Shown here in pieces: positions 17,989 through 25,991 of a stretch of DNA of 64,000 bases (position 1 is the first letter of the stretch; the number at the start of each line of letters is the position of its first letter). Both the position numbers and the translations under genes were made by a program. The notes below the pieces were generated by a model. That model saw only the letters and a list, made by a program, of their open reading frames with translations. It was not told where the DNA came from and ran no database searches. Origin of the DNA: Sphingobium sp. (lineage in GTDB: Bacteria > Pseudomonadota > Alphaproteobacteria > Sphingomonadales > Sphingomonadaceae); the NCBI GenBank assembly GCA_023266575.1, contig JAHFPV010000016.1:22122-86121 (forward strand). The letters are read 5' to 3'.

Positions 17989-19214
17989 GACGGTTCCCCT
18001 CCATAAGTGATGGTGATGCGCACGGCGTCGCGCGCCACATCGGTTTCGCGATTGAGCGCATCGACTTCGGCTTCGGCGAGCGCGAGCGCCGAGAGCAGCG
18101 CGCTGCCAAGGTCGAGCTTGCCCGCGGCATAGCTGTCGCGATCGAGTTCGGCACGGCGCTTGGCCAGCGGCACGAGGGTGCTGCGCGCATTCTCCAGCCG
18201 CTCATGGTGCATGGCGTGATCGGCGAGGTCGGACTGGAGCGCGGCGATCCATTGCCGTCTGACCGCTTCGCGATCCAGTCTGGTGCCATTCGCTGCGCTT
18301 TCACTGGCGGCAATCTTCGGGTTCTGCCGCTTGCCCGCGAACAGCGGCAGATCGATCGACACGCCGACCGACACGAGATCACCGTAGCGCGGGTCGCGGC
18401 GGCCATAGGATGTGCTCAGCGACCAGTCAGGGCGCTTGTCGGCGCGCGCCAGCCGCGTATCGGCATCGGCCCCGGCAATCGCCGCGTCGGCAGCGCGCAG
18501 CGCCGGCAGCGCATCGATCCCGGCCATCAATAGCGCCGGGTCGATGTCGAGGCTCGGCGGGGGACCGCTCACCTCGGGATTGGTATCGCCGGTATAGCGC
18601 GTCAGTCGCGCGCGCGCCTGCGCCACCGCCGCGACCATATCCGCGCGCCGGTCGGCGACCGCGGCGCGTAGCTGCGCCGGTTCGAGCGTCTGCGACGGTC
18701 GTGCGGTGCCAGCCGTCAGTCGCGCCGCAACCGTTTTTTGCAGATCGTCGAGGCTCGCGTCGAGCAGGTCGAGCTGCGCCAGCCGGCGCTCGCCATAGTA
18801 AAGGTCGATCCACGCCAGCGCCGTCTCCAGTCGAACGGCGCGCGCTTCGGTGAGGACGCCGGCCTCGGCGATGCCGATATTGGCGGTTGCCCGCTCGGCG
18901 AGCGCGCGACGCTTCGCCAAATTGGGAAAGCGCTGCGTCAGACCGATCACCGACATCGTGAAGTTGTCGCCTGTGAAGCTGCCCGCCGCGGGGCCAGTGA
19001 CGGGAAAGTCCTGGAGGCGGAGATCGAGCGTCGGATCGGGCAGGCGGTCGACCGCAATCGCTGATGAGCGCGCCGCATCGGTCGCGGCGCCGCGAGCACG
19101 AACGCTGGGCGCCGCAGCCGCCGCGCGCGCCAGCGCCTGATCATAGGTCATCTGGTCGGCGAGCGCGGCGGACGGCACACCCACGCAGGCGAGCAGGATT
19201 ATGGCGTATTTCAT
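17985..19214 (-). CDS. cusC: CusC-type outer-membrane efflux channel (TolC family)
   Basis: A 409-residue outer-membrane factor. The start at 19214 follows GGGGAGGACGAC and opens a signal peptide (YAIILLACVGVPSAALA). Two OEP repeats are recognisable, with helical hairpins (PNLAKRRALAERATANIGIAE; PRYGDLVSVGVSIDLPLFAGK). It forms the exit duct for the CusA pump. It is coupled to cusB by ATGA and follows two small Met/Cys-rich proteins. Confidence 0.92.
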   Translation of the reverse strand: MKYAIILLACVGVPSAALADQMTYDQALARAAAAAPSVRARGAATDAARSSAIAVDRLPDPTLDLRLQDFPVTGPAAGSFTGDNFTMSVIGLTQRFPNLAKRRALAERATANIGIAEAGVLTEARAVRLETALAWIDLYYGERRLAQLDLLDASLDDLQKTVAARLTAGTARPSQTLEPAQLRAAVADRRADMVAAVAQARARLTRYTGDTNPEVSGPPPSLDIDPALLMAGIDALPALRAADAAIAGADADTRLARADKRPDWSLSTSYGRRDPRYGDLVSVGVSIDLPLFAGKRQNPKIAASESAANGTRLDREAVRRQWIAALQSDLADHAMHHERLENARSTLVPLAKRRAELDRDSYAAGKLDLGSALLSALALAEAEVDALNRETDVARDAVRITITYGGEPS

Positions 19215-19316
19215 GTCGTCCTCCCCATTGGGACGGAACCGGCTTGCGGGCGGCACCGACGCCGATGGCGCCGCGGGGAAACATGCGTTTCGCCCGCTAC
19301 GCCACCAGTCGGTTGC

Positions 19317-19604
19317 TCAGCCCTGACGAGCCGGGTTGCTGGCGGACGGCATGGTCATGCAGTTGGCCGCCTGGGGTCCGCGCATCATCGAGCAATCGCA
19401 GTCAGCGGCCATCATCTTGCTGTCGCTGACCCAAACGCGCACGGGCGCGCGAGTGGGTGCCCGTGGGCCGTAGGACGGCTGGCTACGCCATTCGAAGTGC
19501 CCCGTCGAAGGAGCCGGCTGCGCGTCCGCAGCAAACGCGGCCGAGGCCGTTGCGGACAGGGCGAGGGTGGCCGCAATGGCTGCGGCGCGAACGATAGTCT
19601 TCAT
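19317..19604 (-). CDS. Small secreted Met/Cys-rich protein of the cus operon
   Basis: A 95-residue protein from the ATG at 19604 with a clear signal peptide (IAATLALSATASAAFAADA). The C-terminus has clustered soft-metal ligands: KMMAADCDCSMMRGPQAANCM. No named family is recognised. It lies between the 120-residue leader protein and cusC in the same direction. Periplasmic copper binding is inferred from composition and place. A start at 19685 is possible but would precede the signal peptide by 27 unlikely residues. Confidence 0.75.
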   Translation of the reverse strand: MKTIVRAAAIAATLALSATASAAFAADAQPAPSTGHFEWRSQPSYGPRAPTRAPVRVWVSDSKMMAADCDCSMMRGPQAANCMTMPSASNPARQG

Positions 19605-19704
19605 GGTGATAGTATCCTTGGTTGAATCGCAGTTGGACGAATGGCGATCGTCGGAGCGCGTGCCGGGCACGACGCTGGACAGCAATCACCGACGCCGGAT
19701 CGGT

Positions 19705-20067
19705 TCAGCCAAGGAGTGAGGGTGGTTCAGGCTCGGGCGTGACGGTGCGCCCGGCAAATACGGCCGTGACCGGCCAGAACACCCCGATCGGAGTGATGTA
19801 CGGCGACGACGCGGCGGGCGCGGGCTCACTGACAGCCAGCATGACGCCGCAACTCGCCATCAGCGCGCAGCCGCGCTTCGTATCTTTGCTCTGCTTCTTA
19901 TCGCAGTCCGGACACTTCATCGCCATGTCGCAGTCGGGCATATCCGCCATCGCCGAGGTCTGGCTCTGCATCATCATGTTGCACGGCGGCGCTGCCGCGG
20001 CCACGCCGTTGCCGACAAGCCCGAACAGGACTCCCACGAGCAATAGATGGCGAAGCAGCCTCAGCAT
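19705..20067 (-). CDS. Small Met/Cys-rich exported protein, first gene of the cus operon
   Basis: A 120-residue protein with an N-terminal hydrophobic signal (LLLVGVLFGLVGNGVAAAA), a metal-ligand-rich middle (PPCNMMMQ, DMPDCDMAMKCPDCDKK) and a second hydrophobic stretch. Similar short proteins occur at the head of cus/cop operons in proteobacteria, but I cannot name a family with certainty. The -10 box of promoter P6 lies 36 bp upstream. Periplasmic copper capture or sensing is inference. Confidence 0.75.
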   Translation of the reverse strand: MLRLLRHLLLVGVLFGLVGNGVAAAAPPCNMMMQSQTSAMADMPDCDMAMKCPDCDKKQSKDTKRGCALMASCGVMLAVSEPAPAASSPYITPIGVFWPVTAVFAGRTVTPEPEPPSLLG

Positions 20068-20102
20068 TTAATATGGGTGCGTGATGACATGGCGAAAGTC
20101 AA

Positions 20103-20128
20103 TTCGCGTTGCCGCGCAGTTTGGTTAC
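20103..20128 (-). promoter_or_regulatory. ECF sigma promoter P6 (GTAACC-N16-CGAA) for the cus operon
   Basis: Minus strand: GTAACC at 20128-20123 (CT before it) and CGAA at 20106-20103, spacer 16. It is the right-most of the six island promoters and the closest to its gene (36 bp). Confidence 0.75.
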
Positions 20129-20235
20129 AGTGTCGCGTGCTGGCCGCTTCCTCATCCAATCATCCGAGCCTCCGCACAAAGGTAGCTGGACGGAACTGGT
20201 CATTTCGGCCTCATCGAAGCGTTTGCGACGAGATT

Positions 20236-20329
20236 TAACGGCTCACGACGGCTAAGGGCGTTAGCGGACGGCGCTAGAGTAGCGTGAACGGCGACATATA
20301 TTCGTCATGTTTGTCCGGCGCGGGGCGCC
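20236..20329 (+). repeat. Direct repeat B (94 bp), proximal flank of the cus operon
   Basis: Partner of 13045-13138, same orientation, about 73% identical by hand alignment without gaps. Its right end runs into a strong palindrome (CCGGCGCGGGGCGCCGCGCC and following bases). It lies between promoter P6 and the 3' end of the integrase. The rest of the gap 20068-20378 holds no gene that I can support. Confidence 0.7.
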
Positions 20330-20378
20330 GCGCCCGGAGCGATTCGAACTTCTGTGCTGCCACTACGGCTAGTGTGTA

Positions 20379-21593
20379 TCATACGGGCACTTCTGCCACC
20401 GCGATGGTGCTGGAAATGTGATTGTTCCACATCGCTAGTGCTTCGCGCTTTTCTGGTTTCCAGTCGTGGCGTTGATAGATACCTGCCACTCCTGAGCGCG
20501 AACCTCCGACATGATTGAGAACCGCTTCGGTCACCTCGAAGCGAACTCCGAGCCTTTGAAAGCCGGTCGCCAATGTTCGCCTGAGGTCGTGGAGGCGCCA
20601 AGGTAGCATTGAGTTGCCGCCGTCTTTTGAAATCAGCTTGTCGAGCTTCGCCTTACCCTTGTGATAGGCGGTGAATGCGGCGCCAGTCGCAGTGGGAAAC
20701 ACCCTGCCACGACTTGGCCACTTCTCCCCACCAGCCACCTTGTCAAATTCTGCGATCGCTAGGTCGTTGAGCGGAATGGTCGTCGGCTCGCCATTCTTTG
20801 TCCGATTGCCGGACAGCCGCATCTCCCGTTCTGAGCGGTCAAGTTCTTGCCAATGAAGGCCGCCGATCTCCTCTCGACGTTGGCCGGTAACAATCAGAAG
20901 GCGAACGATTGGCCCGAAGCAGCGATGGCATTCCGGAACCTGCACCCAAACCCTCGCCAACTCGCTATCGCTAAGCCATCGCTCGCGGGGCTTGACGGCT
21001 TTGGGCGTCTCCATCCCCTCCATCGGGCTTCTGTCGATGTCGCCGCGGCTCACCGCCCATCGAAACAACCGTCTTAGTACCGCGAACACGTTGCGACGAT
21101 TGGCTGCCTGTTCCGCCGGCATGCGATCGAACACGGCCACCACATCAATACGCGTGATTGCAGGAAGCGCCCTATCACGCAAAACGGGTTTGACGTGCAG
21201 TTGAAGCGATCGCGTTACGAGGGTCGACCATCCTGTCCCCTTGCAGTCCGCTGCGAAGCGGTCGGCATAGTTGGAAAAGGCAAGGTCGACAGCCTCGCGC
21301 CGTCGCTGTTTGTCCGATTCGACGGGGTCGATCCCTTGGGCGACGAGGCGGAGGAGTCTCGTCGCCTCCTCGCGAGCGGTGAAGGGCGTCCATGGCGAGC
21401 CATGACCGCCGATGGTGTAGCGACGCGTCTTCGCCTCGCGACCACCCATCCGATACTGGACGACATAGGACGCAGAGCCGCCTGCGGTGATCTTGAGTCC
21501 GAACCCCTTCAGTTCGTCATCCCAAAGGAAGCCGGTAACAGCCCCTGCCTGGAGAGCATCGAGGGTTCGCTTGGTGATTTTTCCGGTGGCCAT
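20379..21593 (-). CDS. Tyrosine recombinase/integrase (P4-type, N-terminal DUF4102)
   Basis: A 404-residue integrase. The N-terminal arm-binding domain (LKGFGLKITAGGSASYVVQYR) is followed by a SAM-like core-binding domain and a catalytic domain with all key residues: Arg in TGQRREEI, His-x-x-Arg in LHDLRRTLA, His in LNHVGG and the nucleophilic Tyr in AGIYQRH. GAGG six bases ahead of the ATG at 21593 favours this start over 21605. Enzymes of this type insert genomic islands, so it marks the right edge of the accessory region. No tRNA gene is visible next to it and the attachment site is not identified. Confidence 0.92.
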   Translation of the reverse strand: MATGKITKRTLDALQAGAVTGFLWDDELKGFGLKITAGGSASYVVQYRMGGREAKTRRYTIGGHGSPWTPFTAREEATRLLRLVAQGIDPVESDKQRRREAVDLAFSNYADRFAADCKGTGWSTLVTRSLQLHVKPVLRDRALPAITRIDVVAVFDRMPAEQAANRRNVFAVLRRLFRWAVSRGDIDRSPMEGMETPKAVKPRERWLSDSELARVWVQVPECHRCFGPIVRLLIVTGQRREEIGGLHWQELDRSEREMRLSGNRTKNGEPTTIPLNDLAIAEFDKVAGGEKWPSRGRVFPTATGAAFTAYHKGKAKLDKLISKDGGNSMLPWRLHDLRRTLATGFQRLGVRFEVTEAVLNHVGGSRSGVAGIYQRHDWKPEKREALAMWNNHISSTIAVAEVPV

Positions 21594-21721
21594 GACGAAC
21601 CTCATGTACCAGAAAAGTAATCACCCAGCAATCACCGGAACGGAAATCGGCGGCGGCAGGCGGCGGCGTATTTCGGTTTAACCAACTGAAAACTCATAAT
21701 TCATGGCGCCAGGTTATTGAT

Positions 21722-22417
21722 CTAAATCCGCTGGTAACGGAAGTACCAGACTTCGTGGCCTTTTTGCCGGGCCTTGGCTTCGTAGCGGGTCTGGGGCCAG
21801 CCGCCGGGGCGGGTGAGGAAGTCGGCGGGGTCGCTGGCCAGCCAGTCGAAATCGGGATGGCCGTTCATCACCATCAGCGCCCAGCGCAGATAGATGGGAT
21901 GGTCGGTGCCGAAGCGAAATTCGCCGCCGGGCTTGAGTTTGCGGGCGATCATCGCGACCGGGCCGGGGTTCATCATCCGGCGCTTGGCATGGCGTGCCTT
22001 GGGCCAGGGGTCGGGGTGGAGCAGATAGACGAAGCTCAAGGAGCCGTCGGGGACGCGGGCGAGGACTTCTAGGGCGTCGCCCATATGGAGGCGGATATTG
22101 CCGAGCGCGCCTTCGCGGATATGGCCGAGCGCGGTGACGACGCCGTTGAGGAAGGGTTCGCAGCCGATAAAGCCATGATCTGGCAGCATGTCGGCGCGAT
22201 AGGCAAGATGCTCGCCGCCGCCAAAGCCGATCTCGAAATGGAGCGGGCGGTCGTAACCGAAGAGCGAGGCGGCAGTGACTTCGCCTTCTTCCGGCACGGA
22301 GATGGCGGGGAGGAGGGTGTCGACCAGTTCCTGCTGCCCCTGCCGCAGCTTGTGGCCCGACTGGCGGCCATAGAGGCGGTTGAGCGTCGTGGGATCGCCG
22401 GATTTATGCGCTGTCAT
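21722..22417 (-). CDS. trmB: tRNA (guanine-N7-)-methyltransferase TrmB
   Basis: A 231-residue SAM-dependent methyltransferase that makes m7G46 in tRNA. Motifs: HFEIGFGGGEHL (SAM site), GCEPFLNGV, the family hallmark LLHPDPWPKARHAKRR, and GTDHPIYLRW. The start at 22417 (MTAHKSGDP) fits the family; a frame to 22504 adds a low-complexity tail. It is the first recognisable core gene beyond the integrase and the last of a minus-strand run with metK and lnt. Confidence 0.93.
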   Translation of the reverse strand: MTAHKSGDPTTLNRLYGRQSGHKLRQGQQELVDTLLPAISVPEEGEVTAASLFGYDRPLHFEIGFGGGEHLAYRADMLPDHGFIGCEPFLNGVVTALGHIREGALGNIRLHMGDALEVLARVPDGSLSFVYLLHPDPWPKARHAKRRMMNPGPVAMIARKLKPGGEFRFGTDHPIYLRWALMVMNGHPDFDWLASDPADFLTRPGGWPQTRYEAKARQKGHEVWYFRYQRI

Positions 22418-22460
22418 GGGGTGGCGGACTAGCGGGCGAGGGGCGTGGGGGCAAGGGGGG

Positions 22461-22973
22461 CTAGCGACAGGGCTTGCCGCTATATTCCTTGCGGTTGGCG
22501 ACATAGGCCTTGCCGTTCCAGCGGACGACGGGAAAGCAGAAGCCGGGGCCGCCGATGGAAATGTCGGGCCAGCCGCCGACGCCTTTGCTTTTCAGAAATT
22601 CCGGGATGCCTGTGCTGTTGGTGACCAGTTTCCAGCTGCCATTGGGTTGCTGGCTGACGAGCCAGAAGGCCGTGCCGGTGTTGCCATAGCAATAGGTGCC
22701 GCCTTCGGTGACGACCGCTTCGGGACGGCCATCGCCATTGAGGTCGGCGCGGCTTTCGATCGTGCCGGGGGAATAGCTGGCCGTGCCGGGATCATCGCAA
22801 TCGCTGCGCCATTGATTGCCGCGCTTGATGAACCCGGCGGCGCGGAAGATGGCAGCGTCGTTGGATGGCGCCGCGGTTGCGGGCCTGGTCGTCCTGGGAC
22901 TGGTTGCGGTCTGGGCATTGCCCGATGTCGCAAGCATCAGCGCCAGTATGGCACCAGAATGACGATATGACAT
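22461..22973 (-). CDS. Secreted protein with a VCBS/FG-GAP-like repeat
   Basis: About 170 residues with a signal peptide (GAILALMLATSGNAQ). The mature part has one calcium-loop-like segment (SRADLNGDGRPEAVVTEGG) and several cysteines (SDCDDPG, TYCYGNTG, GPGFCFPV). No enzyme motif is seen. It lies between metK and trmB on the same strand. A start at 22991 is also possible. Function unknown. Confidence 0.7.
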   Translation of the reverse strand: MSYRHSGAILALMLATSGNAQTATSPRTTRPATAAPSNDAAIFRAAGFIKRGNQWRSDCDDPGTASYSPGTIESRADLNGDGRPEAVVTEGGTYCYGNTGTAFWLVSQQPNGSWKLVTNSTGIPEFLKSKGVGGWPDISIGGPGFCFPVVRWNGKAYVANRKEYSGKPCR

Positions 22974-23062
22974 CGCGCCCCCCATGTTCACCCTCTCCGA
23001 GTCGTTTCGGATTGGGCATCATAGCATGAAGGGCGCGATATCAGGCGTTAGAAGATGGCGCG

Positions 23063-24262
23063 TCAGGCCAGTGCCGCTTTCAGCGCGTCCACCAGATCGG
23101 TCTTTTCCCAGGGGAAGAAGTCGCCTTCGGGGGTGCGGCCGAAATGGCCGTAGGCGGCGGTTTTCTGGTAGATGGGCTTGTTGAGGCCGAGATGGGTGCG
23201 GATGCCCTTGGGGGTCAGGCGCACCAGCGTTGGCAGGACCGCTTCGATCGCCGAGGCTTCGACGGTGCCGGTGCCGTGCAGGTCGACATAGAGGGAGAGC
23301 GGTTCGGCGACGCCGATGGCGTAGCTCAGCTGGATCGTGCAGCGGCGGGCAAGGCCGGCGGCGACGATATTCTTGGCGAGGTAGCGGGTGATGTAGGCGG
23401 CCGAGCGGTCGACCTTGGTCGGGTCCTTGCCGCTGAACGCGCCGCCGCCATGGGGCGAAGCGCCGCCATAAGTGTCGACGATGATCTTGCGACCGGTCAG
23501 GCCTGCGTCGCCGTCCGGCCCGCCGATTTCGAACAGGCCGGTCGGGTTGACATAGATGCTCTCGTCGCCCGGCAGCCAGCCTTCGGGCAGGATGTCGGCC
23601 ATGACGCCCTTGACATAGGCGCGCAGCTTGGCGCGGCTTTCGTCATTGTCCATGCCTGCGGCGTGCTGGGTCGAGACGACGAGGGCGGTCGCGCGGACCG
23701 GCTTTTCGTCGATATATTCGAGCGTCACCTGGCTCTTGGCGTCCGGCTCCAGAAAATCGACCACCTTATTGTGGCGATCATGGGCGAGGCGTTCCAGGAT
23801 TTTGTGGCTGTAATAGAGGGTGGCGGGCATGAGGTCGGGGGTTTCGTCCGAGGCATAGCCGAACATGATGCCCTGATCGCCAGCGCCTTCATCCTTGTTG
23901 CCGCTTTCATCGACGCCCTGCGCGATATGGGCGGACTGGCCGTGGAGATTGTTTTCAAAGCGGAAGGTCTGCCAGTGGAAGCCGTCCTGCTCATAGCCGA
24001 TGCGCTTGACCGTTTCGCGGACAGTGGCTTCAATCTCTTCCTTGGCACCGGGCGCCCATGCGCCATCCTCATAGACGCCCTTGCAGCGGATTTCGCCCGC
24101 CAGGACGACAAGCTGGGTCGTCGTCAGCGTTTCGCAGGCGATGCGGGCTTCGGGGTCTTTGGACAGGAAGAGATCGACGATGGCGTCGGAAATCTGGTCT
24201 GCAACCTTGTCGGGATGGCCTTCGGACACGGATTCCGAGGTGAAGAGGAATTGGTTACGCAT
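23063..24262 (-). CDS. metK: S-adenosylmethionine synthetase
   Basis: A 399-residue enzyme that makes SAM from methionine and ATP. It matches the family end to end: [17 protein letters not shown], the ATP loop [12 protein letters not shown], and [17 protein letters not shown] with the phosphate-binding lysine, then [10 protein letters not shown]. It follows lnt by 57 bp on the same strand. I looked for a SAM riboswitch in that gap and saw none. Confidence 0.97.
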   Translation of the reverse strand: MRNQFLFTSESVSEGHPDKVADQISDAIVDLFLSKDPEARIACETLTTTQLVVLAGEIRCKGVYEDGAWAPGAKEEIEATVRETVKRIGYEQDGFHWQTFRFENNLHGQSAHIAQGVDESGNKDEGAGDQGIMFGYASDETPDLMPATLYYSHKILERLAHDRHNKVVDFLEPDAKSQVTLEYIDEKPVRATALVVSTQHAAGMDNDESRAKLRAYVKGVMADILPEGWLPGDESIYVNPTGLFEIGGPDGDAGLTGRKIIVDTYGGASPHGGGAFSGKDPTKVDRSAAYITRYLAKNIVAAGLARRCTIQLSYAIGVAEPLSLYVDLHGTGTVEASAIEAVLPTLVRLTPKGIRTHLGLNKPIYQKTAAYGHFGRTPEGDFFPWEKTDLVDALKAALA

Positions 24263-24319
24263 GGGACTCCCGTAAACGGCTGAACCGGAAAACGATATAA
24301 AGAATAGTTTATGTGGCTA

Positions 24320-25984
24320 TTAGCTTTTGCTGCGCAGCATGGCAATGGCCAGTCCGGCCAGCAATGCCATGAAGGCGAAGGACGCCCAGTTGCCGATCCG
24401 TGCGAAGAGGGTCGGCGGCAGGGCGGGCGGCAGGCCGGAATCGAGGAAACCGGCGCGGTTGAGGCCGAGCGCATGGACGACATGGCCGCGCGCGTCGATG
24501 ATGGCGGAGACGCCGGTGGGGGTGGAGCGGATGATCGGAATCCCCTCCTCCAGCGCGCGCAGGCGGGCTTGGGCGAGATGCTGGACCGGTCCCCAGCTGC
24601 CGAACCAGGCGTCGTTGGAGGGGTTGAAGAGGAAGGTGGGACGGTTGGCGCGGTCGATCACCTGGCCTGAGAAGATGATCTCATAACAGATTTGCACGCC
24701 CATTTTGAGGTCCGGGCGACCGAGCGTGGCGGGGAGGGGCAGGCTTTGCGGGCCGGGGCCGGGCCAGAAATCGGCGTCGCCGGGGACCAGGCGGGAAAGG
24801 CCGATCGGTTCTAGGATGTTCCGCATCGGCAGATATTCGCCGTAGGGTACCAGATGCGCCTTGCTGTAGCGGCCGAGCAACCGGGCGTCGGGGGTGACGA
24901 TCCAGACGCTGTTGTTCGCGCCCGCCAGCTTTTGCGTGATGACGCCATCCTGTTCGACCGGCTTGAAATAGACCTTGTCCGCGCCGGTCATCAGCAGGTC
25001 GCCGGGGCCAAGCAGGCTGGCGAGACGGGCGCGCCAGCCCGGTTCCATGTCGAGATAGGCGGGGATGGCGGCTTCGGGCCAGAAGAGCAGGCGCGGGGCG
25101 GGGCGGGGCTGGCCGGAAAGGGCGGCGAGCTTGCGGAAATTGGCGACTTCGTTTTCGACCGAATATTTCTGGTCCTGGCCGATATTGGGCTGGACGATGC
25201 GGACGCGCGGCGCGCCGGGCGGGGTCGGCGGGGCGGGGGCGAGATGGCCCCAGAGTGCGAGGAGGGCGAGCGGCGCGGCGAGGGCAGCGGCGGGGCGGTA
25301 GTGGCGCTGGAAGGCGAGGAGGAGCGCGCCTGCCGCGAGGATCGTCAGCGCGCCAAGGCCGTAGGTGCCGATGAGGGTGGCGGCGATGGCGATGCCGGTC
25401 GGGAGCAGGGTGACGCCGAGCGGGTTCCAGGCGAAGCCGGTGAAGAGGGTGGCGCGGCAATATTCGGTCGCGAGCCAGAGGGCGGCGAAGAGGAGGAGGG
25501 GGGGCAGTGCCATCAATCCTCCCCTGCAAGGGGAGGTGGCATCGCGTAGCGATGACGGAGGGGTGTCGCCGTCTCGATAGGGTGACACCCCTCCACCACT
25601 TCGTGGTCCCCCTCCCCTTACAGGGGAGGAATGAGAAAGCCACCATGTCCCCAGCGTCGCGAGGCCCGGATAGACAGCGAGGTAGAGCGACAGCAGCGCC
25701 ACGGCGGGGTAGCCCAGCCAGTGGGGCATGCTGTCCTGAAAGGTGAAGGCGTGGGCGATCCAGTTGAGGCCCAGGGTGAAATGGGCGACGCCGAAGAGCC
25801 AGCCATAGGTGAAGGCGGCGCGGCGGTCGGGGGCGTGCTGGATCAGGTGGATGAGCAGCGCGAGGCAGGCGAGGGTGACCGGCCAGAGGTTTAAGGGCGC
25901 GAAACCGGTGGCGCTGAGCAGACCCGCCAGTAGCGCGGCGAGGCGTGGCCAGGACCTGACATGCCGGGCGATCAGGCTTTGCAT
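24320..25984 (-). CDS. lnt: Apolipoprotein N-acyltransferase with an in-frame repeat insertion
   Basis: A 554-residue inner-membrane enzyme that adds the third acyl chain to lipoproteins. The catalytic triad is present: Glu in FWPEAAIPAYL, Lys in YSKAHLVPYGEYLP, Cys in QICYEIIF. The N-terminal part is multi-helix. Residues ~118-157 (SSPVRGGGPRSGGG ... SPCRGGL) are a translated dispersed palindromic repeat (25517-25630) between two membrane helices, and the protein is longer than usual (about 510). The frame stays open, so the enzyme may still work. It follows the YqaA-like gene by 7 bp. Confidence 0.93.
   Translation of the reverse strand: MQSLIARHVRSWPRLAALLAGLLSATGFAPLNLWPVTLACLALLIHLIQHAPDRRAAFTYGWLFGVAHFTLGLNWIAHAFTFQDSMPHWLGYPAVALLSLYLAVYPGLATLGTWWLSHSSPVRGGGPRSGGGVSPYRDGDTPPSSLRDATSPCRGGLMALPPLLLFAALWLATEYCRATLFTGFAWNPLGVTLLPTGIAIAATLIGTYGLGALTILAAGALLLAFQRHYRPAAALAAPLALLALWGHLAPAPPTPPGAPRVRIVQPNIGQDQKYSVENEVANFRKLAALSGQPRPAPRLLFWPEAAIPAYLDMEPGWRARLASLLGPGDLLMTGADKVYFKPVEQDGVITQKLAGANNSVWIVTPDARLLGRYSKAHLVPYGEYLPMRNILEPIGLSRLVPGDADFWPGPGPQSLPLPATLGRPDLKMGVQICYEIIFSGQVIDRANRPTFLFNPSNDAWFGSWGPVQHLAQARLRALEEGIPIIRSTPTGVSAIIDARGHVVHALGLNRAGFLDSGLPPALPPTLFARIGNWASFAFMALLAGLAIAMLRSKS
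25517..25630. repeat. 114-bp palindromic repeat inserted in the lnt reading frame
   Basis: Both ends carry the complementary arms TCCTCCCCTGCAAGGGGAGG and CCCCTTACAGGGGAGGA, with inner arms around GACGGAGGGGTGTC and GACACCCCTCC. It is a member of the same family as 40678-40794, which is intergenic. The length is a multiple of three (38 codons). Confidence 0.8.
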
Positions 25985-25991
25985 CCTGTGT

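Noticed and set aside
13045-20329. Insertion-sequence ends around the cus operon
   Set aside because: The repeats are direct, not inverted, and no transposase lies between them.
20338-20400. Possible tRNA gene or tRNA-end attachment site (GATTCGAAC)
   Set aside because: The flanking bases do not form T, anticodon or acceptor stems, so no tRNA is called.
24263-24319. SAM riboswitch upstream of metK
   Set aside because: The gap is short and AT-rich and no SAM-II or SAM/SAH pattern is visible.
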